Source: Micromonospora sp. WMMA1947 (GTDB taxonomy: Bacteria; Actinomycetota; Actinomycetes; Mycobacteriales; Micromonosporaceae). Taken from it: a DNA stretch of 64,000 nt. The notes under the pieces were generated by a model. That model was not told where the DNA came from. It did no database searches and saw only the letters and a list, made by a program, of their open reading frames with translations. Location: contig NZ_CP114909.1 of assembly GCF_027497355.1 (NCBI RefSeq), positions 4,669,001-4,733,000 of the forward strand. Reading direction: 5' to 3'. Numbering within the stretch: the first letter of the stretch is position 1; every line of letters starts with the position of its first letter. Shown one piece after another: positions 8,417 to 16,555 of this stretch. The position numbers were made by a program, and so were the translations under genes.

Positions 8417-9583
8417 TCACTGCGCGGCCAGGTCCACCACGTACGGCGTGACCGCCCACGGCACGCCCGCCTCGGACGGCAGCGCGCCGCTCTCCGCGGC
8501 GGCCCGCAGCACCGCGCCGACGCCCCGCACCATCCGCACCCGCTGCGGGCCGTCGCCCGCCACGCGCACCAGGTCCCCGCCGAGCAGCGTGGGTCGGGGG
8601 GCGTCCCGCAGCGCGTCCAGCACCGCGGTGAACGGCTCGGTACGCGCCGGCGGCGCGATCAGCGGCGTGCCGTCGGCGCGGTGGTCGAGCAGGTTCGCCA
8701 GCAGCCCGCGGCGGCCGGGCACCGGGCGCGGGACGTCGTCGCCTGGTAGCCGCAGCCGGTCGGTCGGGTACTCCAGCACCGCCCGTCCCCGTTCCCCGGT
8801 GACGAGCACCTCCCCGGGGACGTGTTCCTCGGCGGCGAGGGTGAGCGCGGCCAGCACCGGCGGCCCGGCGTGCGGGGTCAGCCGCAGCACGGCGGTGTCG
8901 TCCACCTCGATCGGGCGGACCCGGTAGCGCTCCACAGCGATCCGGGCCGGGCGGACGGGTGCGCCGGTGACCGATTCGGCGACGGCCAGGCACTGCATGA
9001 GCGCGTGTGCGAGCGGGTTGGCGAGCGCGCCGTCCAGCGCCGGGCGGCCGTCGACGGTGCGCCGCCCGGCCCAGGGGGAGCGGGCGTAGTAGGCGTCCGG
9101 GCGTTGCCAGGCGGCGAGCGTGGAGATGCCGGTGACCGGGCCGAGCCGGCCGAGCGCGCCGGTCAGCTCGGTCAGCGCGGCGGAGCCGAGCGCCTGGAAG
9201 TTGACCTGCACGGCGCGGCCGGCGGCGTGCGCGGCGGCGGTGAGCCTCCGATGTTCGGCGAGGTCGAGCACCGGCGGCTTCTCCAGCAGCAGGTCGGCCC
9301 CGGCGGCGAGGGAGTCGAGCGCGATCGGCAGGTGGGTGTGCGGCGGCGTGCATATCACCACCACGTCCGGCCGGGACTCGGCGAGCATGGCCCAGTGGTC
9401 GGTGAACACGCCGGCCCCCGGTGGGACCGGTGCCTCCGGTTCGTCCTCCAGCGGGCGCACGTCGACCAGCGCGACCAGGCGCGCCCGCCCGGCCGCGTGC
9501 AGCCCGGCGATGGTCCGGCGGTGCCAGCGGCCGTGGCCGTTCGCCCCGATCAGCGCCACCCGCGGCGGGTCGTTGCCGCTCAC
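8417..9583 (-). CDS. Gfo/Idh/MocA-family sugar oxidoreductase (second of two)
   Basis: The 388-residue NAD(P)-dependent enzyme starts with a Rossmann fold (VALIGANGHGRWH) and carries EKPP, the catalytic-lysine motif of the family, near residue 100. The C-terminal substrate domain is divergent. GTG 9583 is the start. Within a uronate operon it probably oxidises or reduces an unusual sugar acid from pectin side chains or from unsaturated uronates; the substrate is not predictable. It shares only the general fold with the other family member at 13842-15170. Confidence 0.8.
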   Translation of the reverse strand: MSGNDPPRVALIGANGHGRWHRRTIAGLHAAGRARLVALVDVRPLEDEPEAPVPPGAGVFTDHWAMLAESRPDVVVICTPPHTHLPIALDSLAAGADLLLEKPPVLDLAEHRRLTAAAHAAGRAVQVNFQALGSAALTELTGALGRLGPVTGISTLAAWQRPDAYYARSPWAGRRTVDGRPALDGALANPLAHALMQCLAVAESVTGAPVRPARIAVERYRVRPIEVDDTAVLRLTPHAGPPVLAALTLAAEEHVPGEVLVTGERGRAVLEYPTDRLRLPGDDVPRPVPGRRGLLANLLDHRADGTPLIAPPARTEPFTAVLDALRDAPRPTLLGGDLVRVAGDGPQRVRMVRGVGAVLRAAAESGALPSEAGVPWAVTPYVVDLAAQ

Positions 9584-9617
9584 CGGCTACTCCCGGCCGG
9601 TCGCGGCGCGCCGCCGG

Positions 9618-11102
9618 TCACCGGGCGTCCGCCAGGGTCGCCCGGACGCCGTGGCGTTCCAGCGCGGTGAGCCAGCCGGACACGTCGGCGCGGAACTCGT
9701 CGTCGCCGGCCAGATCGGCCGGGAACACCTCGCGGAGTGCGAAGACCGCGTCCACCACCCCGGCCGGGGTGTGCGCGCCGGCGGTCAGCGCGGCGCGCAG
9801 CCGGTCGGCGAGCGGGTCGTCCAGCGGCAGCGGCCGGCCGTCGTCGGCGTACCCGAGCAGGAACCGCAGCCAGGCGGCCACCACGAGCGCGCTCCACCGC
9901 GCCGACCGGCCGGCCGCCCGCAGGTCGGCGACGGTGTGCAGGACCCGCTGCGGCAGCTTCTGCGAGCCGTCCATGGCGACCTGTGTCGTCCGGTACCGGA
10001 TCGCGGGGTTGGCGAAGCGGGCGAGCACCTGCTCGCCGTAGGCGGTCACGTCGACGCCGGGCGGCGGGGTGAAGCTCGGCGTGATCTCCTCGGCGACCAG
10101 CCGGCGCAGCACCGCCTCCAGGTGCGGCAGCGCCAGCGCCTCGGCCACCGTCTCCGCGCCGGCCAGCGCCCCCAGGTATGCGGTGGCCGAGTGCACGCCG
10201 TTGAGCGCCCGCAGTTTCAGCCGCTCCCACGGCCCGGCGTCGCCGGTGAGGATCGCGCCGGAGTGCTCCCAGGCCGGGCGCCCGCCGGGGAAGTCGTCCT
10301 CGATCACCCACTGCGACCACGGTTCGGCGGCGACCGCCGCCAGGTCGGCCACGCCCAGCGCCCGCCGCGCGGTGTCCCGGGTCTCGTCGGTGCTGGCCGG
10401 CACGATCCGGTCGACCATGGTGCCGGGGCAGGTGACAGCCGCCAGCACCCGTTCGGTTGTGGCGTCGGGGACCCGGGCCAGCGCGAGGCACTGCTCCACC
10501 AGGCCGCGCAGCCGGCGCCCGTTCGCGGGCAGGTTGTCGCAGCTCACCAGCGCGATCGGCCCGGCGTCGGCGGCGGCGCGGGCGAGCAGCCCGCGCACCA
10601 GCAGACCGGGCACGGTACGCGGGGGACGGCCGGTGGTGAGGTCGGCGGTCAGGTCCGCGTCCACAGTCAGCGCGGCGGTCACCGGGTCCAGCCGGTACGC
10701 CTTCTCGGTCACCGTCAGCGTGACCACCCGGATCGCCGGGTCGGCGAGCAGGCCGACCACCGCGTCCGGGTCACTCGCGGCGTGCCGTACCCCGGCGAGC
10801 GCGCCGACCACCCGGGTGGCCGCGTCGTCGGCGGCGAGCGTGGTGACGCTGAACAGGCAGTCCTGCGCGGCCAGGGCGTCGACCACGCCGGTGCTGCGCG
10901 GCGCGACGCCGATGATGCCCCAGTCGCCGCCGGCCGCGCCGACCGCCGCCTCGGTGTGCACCGCCTGGTGGGCGCGGTGGAACGCGCCGACGCCGAGGTG
11001 GACGATGCCGGCCGGCACGGTGCCGGGGCGCAGCAGCGGCCGGGACTCCGGCGGCAGGTGGCGTAGCGTGGCCAGGCCGAGCCGGTCGGTGGTCAGCGCC
11101 AT
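9618..11102 (-). CDS. Mannitol dehydrogenase-family uronate reductase (tagaturonate/fructuronate reductase-like)
   Basis: The 494-residue enzyme belongs to the long-chain mannitol dehydrogenase family, to which UxuB and UxaB belong. GVGAFHRAHQAVHTE marks the N-terminal nucleotide domain and LKLRALNGVHS carries the catalytic Lys, Asn and His. Next to uronate isomerase it should reduce tagaturonate to altronate (or fructuronate to mannonate) with NADH. Its ATG at 11102 overlaps the end of the dehydratase gene by 10 bases, indicating translational coupling. Confidence 0.85.
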   Translation of the reverse strand: MALTTDRLGLATLRHLPPESRPLLRPGTVPAGIVHLGVGAFHRAHQAVHTEAAVGAAGGDWGIIGVAPRSTGVVDALAAQDCLFSVTTLAADDAATRVVGALAGVRHAASDPDAVVGLLADPAIRVVTLTVTEKAYRLDPVTAALTVDADLTADLTTGRPPRTVPGLLVRGLLARAAADAGPIALVSCDNLPANGRRLRGLVEQCLALARVPDATTERVLAAVTCPGTMVDRIVPASTDETRDTARRALGVADLAAVAAEPWSQWVIEDDFPGGRPAWEHSGAILTGDAGPWERLKLRALNGVHSATAYLGALAGAETVAEALALPHLEAVLRRLVAEEITPSFTPPPGVDVTAYGEQVLARFANPAIRYRTTQVAMDGSQKLPQRVLHTVADLRAAGRSARWSALVVAAWLRFLLGYADDGRPLPLDDPLADRLRAALTAGAHTPAGVVDAVFALREVFPADLAGDDEFRADVSGWLTALERHGVRATLADAR

Positions 11103-12394
11103 GCCGGGCCGTCCGGGAAGCGGTACCGCGCGATCGACTCCTGACGCATGGTGGCGCTGTAGCCGGGCGCGGTGGGCAGCAGGTAGCGCCCGCCCCGGGT
11201 GCGTACCGGGTCGGTGAAGTGCTCGTGCAGGTGGTCGACGTACTCGATCATGCGGCCGTCCAGGCTCGTGCCGACCCGCAGGTGGTCGAAGATCGCGAGG
11301 TGCTGCACGTACTCGCACAGGCCCACGCCGCCCGCATGCGGGCAGACCGGCACGCCGAACTTCGCCGCCAGCAGCAGCTCGGCAAGCACCTCGTCCACGC
11401 CGCCGACGCGGCAGGCGTCGACCTGCATCACGCCGATCGCCTCGGCCTGGAGCAGCTGCTTGAAGATGACCTTGTTGGCGGCGACCTCGCCGGTGGCGAC
11501 CCGGCAGCGGCCGCCGGTCAGCTCGGTGACCGCGCGGGCGATCCGGGCGTGCCCGAGCACGTCGTCGGCGTGCGTGGGCTCCTCGATCCAGTACGGGTCG
11601 ACCTCGGCGAGCACGCCCATCGCGGCGATCGCCTCGTCCACGTCCCACACCTGGTTGGCGTCCATCATGAGCAGCGCGTCCGGGCCGATCTCCGCCCGGA
11701 TGATCCGGGCCCGCCGCAGGTCGTCCTCGATCCGTCCGCCGACCTTCATCTTCATCGCGCGCCACCCCTGCGCGTACGCGTCGCGGGTCAGCGCGCGCAC
11801 CTGGTCGTCCGGGTAGCCGAGCCAGCCCACCGAGGTGGTGTACGAGGGGAACCCGTCGCGTTCCAGCCCGGCGAGCCGGTCGGCCAGGCCGTCGCGTCCC
11901 TTGTCGAGGATGGCCGCCGCCTCGTCGGGGGTGAGCGCGTCGGTGATGTGGTGGAAGTCGATCGTCGCGACCAGCTCGTCGGTGGGCATCTCGGCGAGGA
12001 GGCGCCACATCGGCTTGCCGGCGAGCTTGGCGCGCAGGTCCCAGACCGCGTTGACGAGCGCGCCGGTGGCCATGTGGATGACGCCCTTCTCCGGCCCGAG
12101 CCAGCGCAGTTGCACGTCGGCGGCCAGCGAGCGCCAGAACGCGACGGGTTCGGCGGCGATCTCGGCGACGGTGCGTCCGCGGACGTGGTGGGCGAGCGCG
12201 CGGACCGCCGCGCAGGTGATCTCGTTGCCGCGCCCGTTGGTGAACGTGAAGCCGGTGCCGGTCGGCCCGCCGTCGGTGGTCAGCTCCACGTACGTGGCCG
12301 AGTAGTCGCCCCTGTTTATGGCGTCCGAGCCGTCGCCGCTGGCGGCGGTGGGGAAGCGCACGTCGTGCACCTCGACGTCGACGATCGTGGTCAT
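11093..12394 (-). CDS. Enolase-superfamily sugar acid dehydratase (L-fuconate dehydratase-like)
   Basis: The 433-residue protein is a mandelate-racemase-type member of the enolase superfamily. Visible active-site elements are the KxK motif in AMKMKVGG, metal ligands in MMDANQ, WIEEPT and ATGEVAANK, and the catalytic His in CPHAGGVG. FTFTNGRGNE and YTTSVGWLGY resemble L-fuconate dehydratases. In this operon the missing step is dehydration of altronate (or mannonate) to 2-keto-3-deoxygluconate, and no UxaA- or UxuA-type dehydratase is present, so this enzyme probably fills it. ATG 12394 has GGAGGTGG six bases upstream and overlaps the isomerase stop by four bases. Confidence 0.82.
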   Translation of the reverse strand: MTTIVDVEVHDVRFPTAASGDGSDAINRGDYSATYVELTTDGGPTGTGFTFTNGRGNEITCAAVRALAHHVRGRTVAEIAAEPVAFWRSLAADVQLRWLGPEKGVIHMATGALVNAVWDLRAKLAGKPMWRLLAEMPTDELVATIDFHHITDALTPDEAAAILDKGRDGLADRLAGLERDGFPSYTTSVGWLGYPDDQVRALTRDAYAQGWRAMKMKVGGRIEDDLRRARIIRAEIGPDALLMMDANQVWDVDEAIAAMGVLAEVDPYWIEEPTHADDVLGHARIARAVTELTGGRCRVATGEVAANKVIFKQLLQAEAIGVMQVDACRVGGVDEVLAELLLAAKFGVPVCPHAGGVGLCEYVQHLAIFDHLRVGTSLDGRMIEYVDHLHEHFTDPVRTRGGRYLLPTAPGYSATMRQESIARYRFPDGPAWR

Positions 12395-13824
12395 GAAGGC
12401 CCACCTCCGAACTTGAAGACCTGCTTCGGCAGCCGGTACGCCAGGTCGACGATGGTCTCGGCGGCGTCGTCCGCGGTCATCCGGTGCTCGGCGACGAGGC
12501 GGGCGAGGAAACCGGCGTCGACCCGGCGGGCCACGTCGTGGCGTACCGGGATGGAACAGAACGCGCGGGTGTCGTCGACGAACCCGGCGGTGTTGTAGAA
12601 GCCGGCCGTCTCGGTGACCGCCTCGCGGAACCGGCGCAGCACCTCGGGGGAGTCCAGGAACCACCAGGGCGCGCCGAGGCGCAGCGCCGCGTAGCCGCCG
12701 GCGAGCGGGGCGAGTTCCCTGGTGAACGTGTCCTCGTCGAGCGTGTAGAGCACCACGGTGAGCCGCGGGTCGTTGCCGTGCGCGTCGAGCAGCGGGGCGA
12801 GGCCGTGCACGTACTCGGTGGCCTGCGGCACGTCGCCGCCCACGTCGCGGCCGTGCCGGGCGTGCAGCCAGCGGTTGTGGTTGCGCACCGCGCCCGGGTG
12901 CAGCTGCATCACCAGGCCGTCGTCGAGCGACATCCGGGCGAACTCCAGCAGCATGTGCGCCCGGAACGCCTCGGCGTCGCCCGTGTCGGCAAGGCCGCGC
13001 CGCCCCTTGTCGTACAGCGCCGCGGCCTGCGCCGGACCGAGATCGAGGGTACGGGCGGTCGGGTGCCCGTGGTCGGTGGAGGTGGCGCCGGCGGCGGCGA
13101 ACGCCTCCCGCCGGGCCCGCAGCGCGGCCAGGTAGCCGGCGTACGTGCCGGTGTCCTCGCCGGAGACCTCGGCGAGCCGGTCCACGTTCGCCGACCAGTT
13201 GCCGAACTCCATGTCCACCACGTCGTCGGGGCGGAACGTGGTGACCACCCGCCCGCCCGGCCCGCCCCAGCCGTCGGCGGCGAGCTTGGCGTGCCGGCCC
13301 AGGTCGTCCAGCGGCGACTCGGTGGTGGCGAGCACCTCGATGCCGAAGCGCTCGAACAGCGCTCGGGGCCGGAACCCCGGTTCGGCCAGGCGCGCGGCGA
13401 GCGCGTCGTAGACGGTGTCGGCGGTGTCCGGGCTCAGCGGCGTGTCGACGCCGAACACGTTCCGGAACGTCTGCTCCAGCCACAGCCGGGAAGGGGTGCC
13501 GCGGAACAGGTGCCAGTGCGCGGCGAAGCGCCGCCAGATGGTCCGCCCGTCGGTCTCCACCGGGCTGCCGTCGACGCTCGGCACACCCAGATCGGCCGGG
13601 GGTACGCCCTGGCTGAGCAGCATCCGGGTCAGGTAGTGGTCGGGTACGACGAGCAGCCGGGCCGGGTCGGGGAACGGCTGGTCCTCGGCCAGCAGCCCGG
13701 GGTCGACGTGCCCGTGCGGGGAGATGATCGGCTGCTGCGCGGCGAGCGCGTACAGCTCGCGCGCGACGGCGCGCAGGCCGGGCTCGGCGGGTAGCAGCAG
13801 ATCGCTGGGGGAGATGATCGGCAC
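12391..13824 (-). CDS. uxaC: Uronate isomerase
   Basis: The 477-residue enzyme is of the UxaC type in the amidohydrolase superfamily: ISPHGHVDP near the N terminus holds metal-binding histidines, and WRRFAAHWHLFRGTPSRLW is characteristic. It interconverts galacturonate/tagaturonate and glucuronate/fructuronate, the entry step after pectin breakdown. GTG 13824 is chosen, with AGGAG nine bases upstream; longer in-frame starts run into the neighbouring gene. The stop overlaps the dehydratase start (ATGA). Length is typical for the family. Confidence 0.93.
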   Translation of the reverse strand: MPIISPSDLLLPAEPGLRAVARELYALAAQQPIISPHGHVDPGLLAEDQPFPDPARLLVVPDHYLTRMLLSQGVPPADLGVPSVDGSPVETDGRTIWRRFAAHWHLFRGTPSRLWLEQTFRNVFGVDTPLSPDTADTVYDALAARLAEPGFRPRALFERFGIEVLATTESPLDDLGRHAKLAADGWGGPGGRVVTTFRPDDVVDMEFGNWSANVDRLAEVSGEDTGTYAGYLAALRARREAFAAAGATSTDHGHPTARTLDLGPAQAAALYDKGRRGLADTGDAEAFRAHMLLEFARMSLDDGLVMQLHPGAVRNHNRWLHARHGRDVGGDVPQATEYVHGLAPLLDAHGNDPRLTVVLYTLDEDTFTRELAPLAGGYAALRLGAPWWFLDSPEVLRRFREAVTETAGFYNTAGFVDDTRAFCSIPVRHDVARRVDAGFLARLVAEHRMTADDAAETIVDLAYRLPKQVFKFGGGPS

Positions 13825-13841
13825 GGGTGCGGGCTCCTCGG

Positions 13842-15170
13842 TCAGGGCAGGGTGAGCAGGTCGGCGACCCGGACGGGCGCGCCGGTCTCCAGCGAGCGGT
13901 TGGCGGCCAGGCCGGTGAGCAGGGCGAGCGCGCCGTCGCGGGCGGTGGCGGCCCGGCCGAGCGGGTCGGGTTCGCCGCCGAGCAGCACCCGGGTCATCCG
14001 GGTGTCCGCGCCGCCGTGCCCGCGCCGGGTCCAGCCCTCGACCGGGATCTCCTGCGGCGGCGCCCAGAACGGCCGCAGCGTGAGCCGGGCCGCGCCCTGC
14101 TCGACGGCGGCCTCGTCGCCGTGCAGCGCCGCGCCCTTGAGTGCTCCGGCGACGGCCGGGCTGACGTGGTCGCTCTCGGTCACCTCCAGTTCGAGGCGGC
14201 CCCGGCTGCCGTTGACCATGACCCGGTAGCCCTCCCAGGGGGCGTACGCGGTCAGGTGGTAGGTCATTGTCGCGCCGGTGTCGTAGCGGGCCAGCACCGC
14301 GAGGTCGTCCTCGATGGTCACGCCGGGGGCGAAGACGTTGCGGTCGCGGTGGTAGCCGTCCTCGGCCTCGGCGTCGAGGTACAGCTCGCGCAGGCGCGGA
14401 TGGTCGGCCAGGCGCAGCGCGAACGGGTCGCCGTCGGCGGCCGGGGAACCGTGCGCGCGGTCGTAGTCGCGGGCGTAGCCGTGTCGGCGCCCGTCCGCGC
14501 CGTAGAAGAACAACCTGCCGTACGCGTGCACGTCGACCGGCCGGGCGTCGAGCCACCAGTTGACCAGGTCGAAGTGGTGGCCGGACTTGTGCACCAGCAG
14601 GCCGCCGGAGACGGACTTGTCGCGGTGCCAGCGGCGGAAGTAGTCGGCGCCGTGGCGCACGTCGAGCAGCCACTCGAAGTGCACCGACCCGATCTCGCCC
14701 ACCGCGCCGTCGGCCAGCAGCCGCCGGACCTGCTCGTGCAGCGGGTTGTAGCGGTAGTTGAAGGCGACGGTGACGCGCCGGCCGGTCTCGGCGACCGCGT
14801 CCAGGATGCGGCGGCACCGTTCCGCGTCGACCGTCATGGGCTTCTCCACCACCACGTCGCAGCCGGCGCGCAGCGCCGCCGTCACGTACTCGTCGTGGGT
14901 GGCGTCCACGCTGGTCACCAGCACCACGTCGACGCGCTCCTTCACGAGCATGGCGGCGAAGTCGGCGGCGGCGTACGTGGGCACCGGCGACCGGCCCAGC
15001 TCGGCCAACCAGCGGTTGTGGGCGTCCATCCGGGTGTGGTTGACGTCGGCGAACGCGACCAGCTCGGCGGTGTCGGCGTGGTCGAGCGCGAGGGCGCGGA
15101 CGAACATCTCGGCGCGCGCCCCGGCACCCACCAGGGCGTGGCGGACCCGTTCCCGGGCCGGTGGTGACAT
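13842..15170 (-). CDS. Gfo/Idh/MocA-family sugar oxidoreductase (first of two)
   Basis: The 442-residue protein starts at ATG 15170, eight bases after GGAGG; the upstream in-frame start at 15200 would overlap the operator. It has a Rossmann fold (HALVGAGARAEMFVRAL), the EKPM catalytic-lysine motif and a large C-terminal domain with KSGHHFDLVNWWL, which holds the likely catalytic His. Enzymes of this subtype act on sugars or glycoside derivatives. As first gene of the leftward operon it is preceded by the operator at 15192-15213 and the promoter at 15229-15257. Confidence 0.82.
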   Translation of the reverse strand: MSPPARERVRHALVGAGARAEMFVRALALDHADTAELVAFADVNHTRMDAHNRWLAELGRSPVPTYAAADFAAMLVKERVDVVLVTSVDATHDEYVTAALRAGCDVVVEKPMTVDAERCRRILDAVAETGRRVTVAFNYRYNPLHEQVRRLLADGAVGEIGSVHFEWLLDVRHGADYFRRWHRDKSVSGGLLVHKSGHHFDLVNWWLDARPVDVHAYGRLFFYGADGRRHGYARDYDRAHGSPAADGDPFALRLADHPRLRELYLDAEAEDGYHRDRNVFAPGVTIEDDLAVLARYDTGATMTYHLTAYAPWEGYRVMVNGSRGRLELEVTESDHVSPAVAGALKGAALHGDEAAVEQGAARLTLRPFWAPPQEIPVEGWTRRGHGGADTRMTRVLLGGEPDPLGRAATARDGALALLTGLAANRSLETGAPVRVADLLTLP

Positions 15171-15191
15171 GACGTCGGCCTCCCCGGCAGT

Positions 15192-15213
15192 CGGCTGCAA
15201 AGGTTTGCAGCCG
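15192..15213. promoter_or_regulatory. LacI-type operator of the leftward pectin operon
   Basis: CGGCTGCAAA (15192-15201) and its exact inverse TTTGCAGCCG (15204-15213) flank GG. The GCAAA-NN-TTTGC core is the classical LacI/GalR operator. It lies 22 bases before the first start codon and just downstream of the predicted transcription start, a road-block position. Confidence 0.82.
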
Positions 15214-15228
15214 AAGAAACCACGACGA

Positions 15229-15257
15229 TGGATACGTCGTCAACGGATGGCGGTCAA
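15229..15257 (-). promoter_or_regulatory. Predicted sigma-70 promoter of the leftward pectin operon
   Basis: On the minus strand TTGACC (15252-15257) and TATCCA (15229-15234) are separated by exactly 17 bases. Transcription would begin near 15222, immediately before the operator. Confidence 0.5.
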
Positions 15258-15271
15258 GCCGCCCCATCCAT

Positions 15272-15285
15272 CCTCATTGATGAGG
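15272..15285. promoter_or_regulatory. 14-base palindrome between the divergent pectin operons
   Basis: CCTCAT and ATGAGG flank TG in a perfect palindrome that does not match the LacI-type core. It sits between the two divergent promoters and could bind a second regulator; no candidate is encoded nearby. Confidence 0.35.
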
Positions 15286-15337
15286 TTTCGCGCGCCCACC
15301 GGGACCGTCGCCGCAATCGAGCCGCAACAATGGACCG

Positions 15338-15366
15338 TTGACACGGGCGCAACCGTTTGCATTAAT
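15338..15366 (+). promoter_or_regulatory. LacI-gene promoter with operator filling the spacer
   Basis: TTGACA (15338-15343) is followed after exactly 17 bases by ATTAAT (15361-15366). The spacer ends in GCAACCGTTTGC (15349-15360), a LacI-type operator with central CG, which predicts repression by occlusion of RNA polymerase. Confidence 0.7.
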
Positions 15367-15411
15367 GGGCGGCACCCGTGACCCCCACCACATCGGACGA
15401 GGGAGCCCGCC

Positions 15412-16458
15412 GTGCCAGCCACCATCCGGGACGTCGCCCGCGCCTCCGGTGTGCACATCTCCACCGTGTCCCGGACGTTCTCGGCCCCGCACCTGGTCAA
15501 CCCGGAGACCCGGGTCCGGGTGCTGGCCTGCGCGGAGGACCTCGGCTACCGGCCCAACCGGGCCGCCCGGGCCCTCATCACCGGCCGTACGCACAACATC
15601 GGCCTGATCGTGGCCGACATCGCCAACCCGTTCTTCCCGCCGCTGATCAAGGCGGCGGAGGGGCAGGCCCGGCACCGCGACTACCACGTGTTCGTGGCCG
15701 ACACCAACGAGGACCCGGTCGCCGAGGAGGACCTGGTCCACGCCCTCGCCAAGCAGGTCGACGGCGTGCTGCTGTGCAGCCCTCGGATGAGCAACAGCCT
15801 GATCGAGCAGGTCAGCCGCGAGGTCCCGGTGGTGGTGATAAACCGCCAGGTCGCCGGCCTGCCCTGCGTGATGATGGACGTCGGGCAGGGCGCCCGGGCC
15901 GCGATCGAGCACCTGCTCGGGCTCGGCCACCGCCGGATCGCGCTGCTCGGCGGCCCGCGCGGCTCCTGGACCGCCCGGGAGATGCGCCGCGCCGCGACCG
16001 CCGCCGCCCGGGGCGGGGGAGCGGACCTGACCATTCTCGGACCCAACCAGCCCACCGAGACCGGCGGCGGCGCCCTGGCCGAACAGGTACGCCGCAGCGG
16101 CGTCACCGCCGTGCTCGCCTACAACGACCTGATGGCGATCGGCCTGATCGAAGGGCTGGACGCGATCGGGGCGCGGGTGCCGCACGACGTGAGCGTCGTC
16201 GGCGTCGACGACATCGCGCTGAGCCGGCTCACCCGCCCCAAGTTGACGACGGTGGCCACGCCGACCGCGGCCGCCGGCCGGACGGCCGTCGACATGCTGC
16301 TGCAACTCGACTCCGACGCGCCACGCGGCGCCCGGGGCCGGGGCGCGGCGGCCGGCGACCGTCGCACCACCGCACAGGTAATGCTCCAGACCGAACTGGT
16401 CGTCCGCGACTCGACCGGGCCCGTCCCCGCGCCCGGCCGGGACGGCACCGGGGCCTGA
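15412..16458 (+). CDS. LacI-family transcriptional regulator of the pectin/uronate locus
   Basis: The 348-residue protein has an N-terminal LacI helix-turn-helix (TIRDVARASGVHISTVSRTF, hinge around RAARALITGRT) and a periplasmic-binding-protein-like effector domain. The start is GTG 15412 with GAGGGA upstream. The two LacI-type operators in the intergenic region to its left, one inside its own promoter, predict repression of itself and of the leftward operon, with release by a uronate or KDG-like inducer. The last 30 residues are Arg/Gly/Pro-rich and probably disordered. A terminator-like hairpin at 16466-16497 follows. Confidence 0.9.
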   Translation: MPATIRDVARASGVHISTVSRTFSAPHLVNPETRVRVLACAEDLGYRPNRAARALITGRTHNIGLIVADIANPFFPPLIKAAEGQARHRDYHVFVADTNEDPVAEEDLVHALAKQVDGVLLCSPRMSNSLIEQVSREVPVVVINRQVAGLPCVMMDVGQGARAAIEHLLGLGHRRIALLGGPRGSWTAREMRRAATAAARGGGADLTILGPNQPTETGGGALAEQVRRSGVTAVLAYNDLMAIGLIEGLDAIGARVPHDVSVVGVDDIALSRLTRPKLTTVATPTAAAGRTAVDMLLQLDSDAPRGARGRGAAAGDRRTTAQVMLQTELVVRDSTGPVPAPGRDGTGA

Positions 16459-16465
16459 GCAGGTG

Positions 16466-16497
16466 GCCCGGGCCCGCACAGCACTGCGGACCCGGGC
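16466..16497 (+). terminator. Hairpin between the LacI gene and the transporter operon
   Basis: A 13-base stem with one mismatch (16466-16478 with 16485-16497) and a 6-base loop lies eight bases after the LacI stop. Some read-through into the transporter genes, or a separate promoter in the 58 bases that follow, is needed; I see no convincing promoter there. Confidence 0.6.
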
Positions 16498-16555
16498 GGC
16501 CCGTGGACGGCCGCCGGTGACGTCGTCGCCTCCCACAGCCGAGGAGTGAGCGCAG

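Noticed and set aside
15232..15250. A third copy of ATACGTCGT in the pectin control region
   Set aside because: Only the first nine bases match the 21-base element at 46188 and 49264; the rest is shifted by a base and GATCCC is missing. It overlaps the leftward promoter and probably matches by chance.
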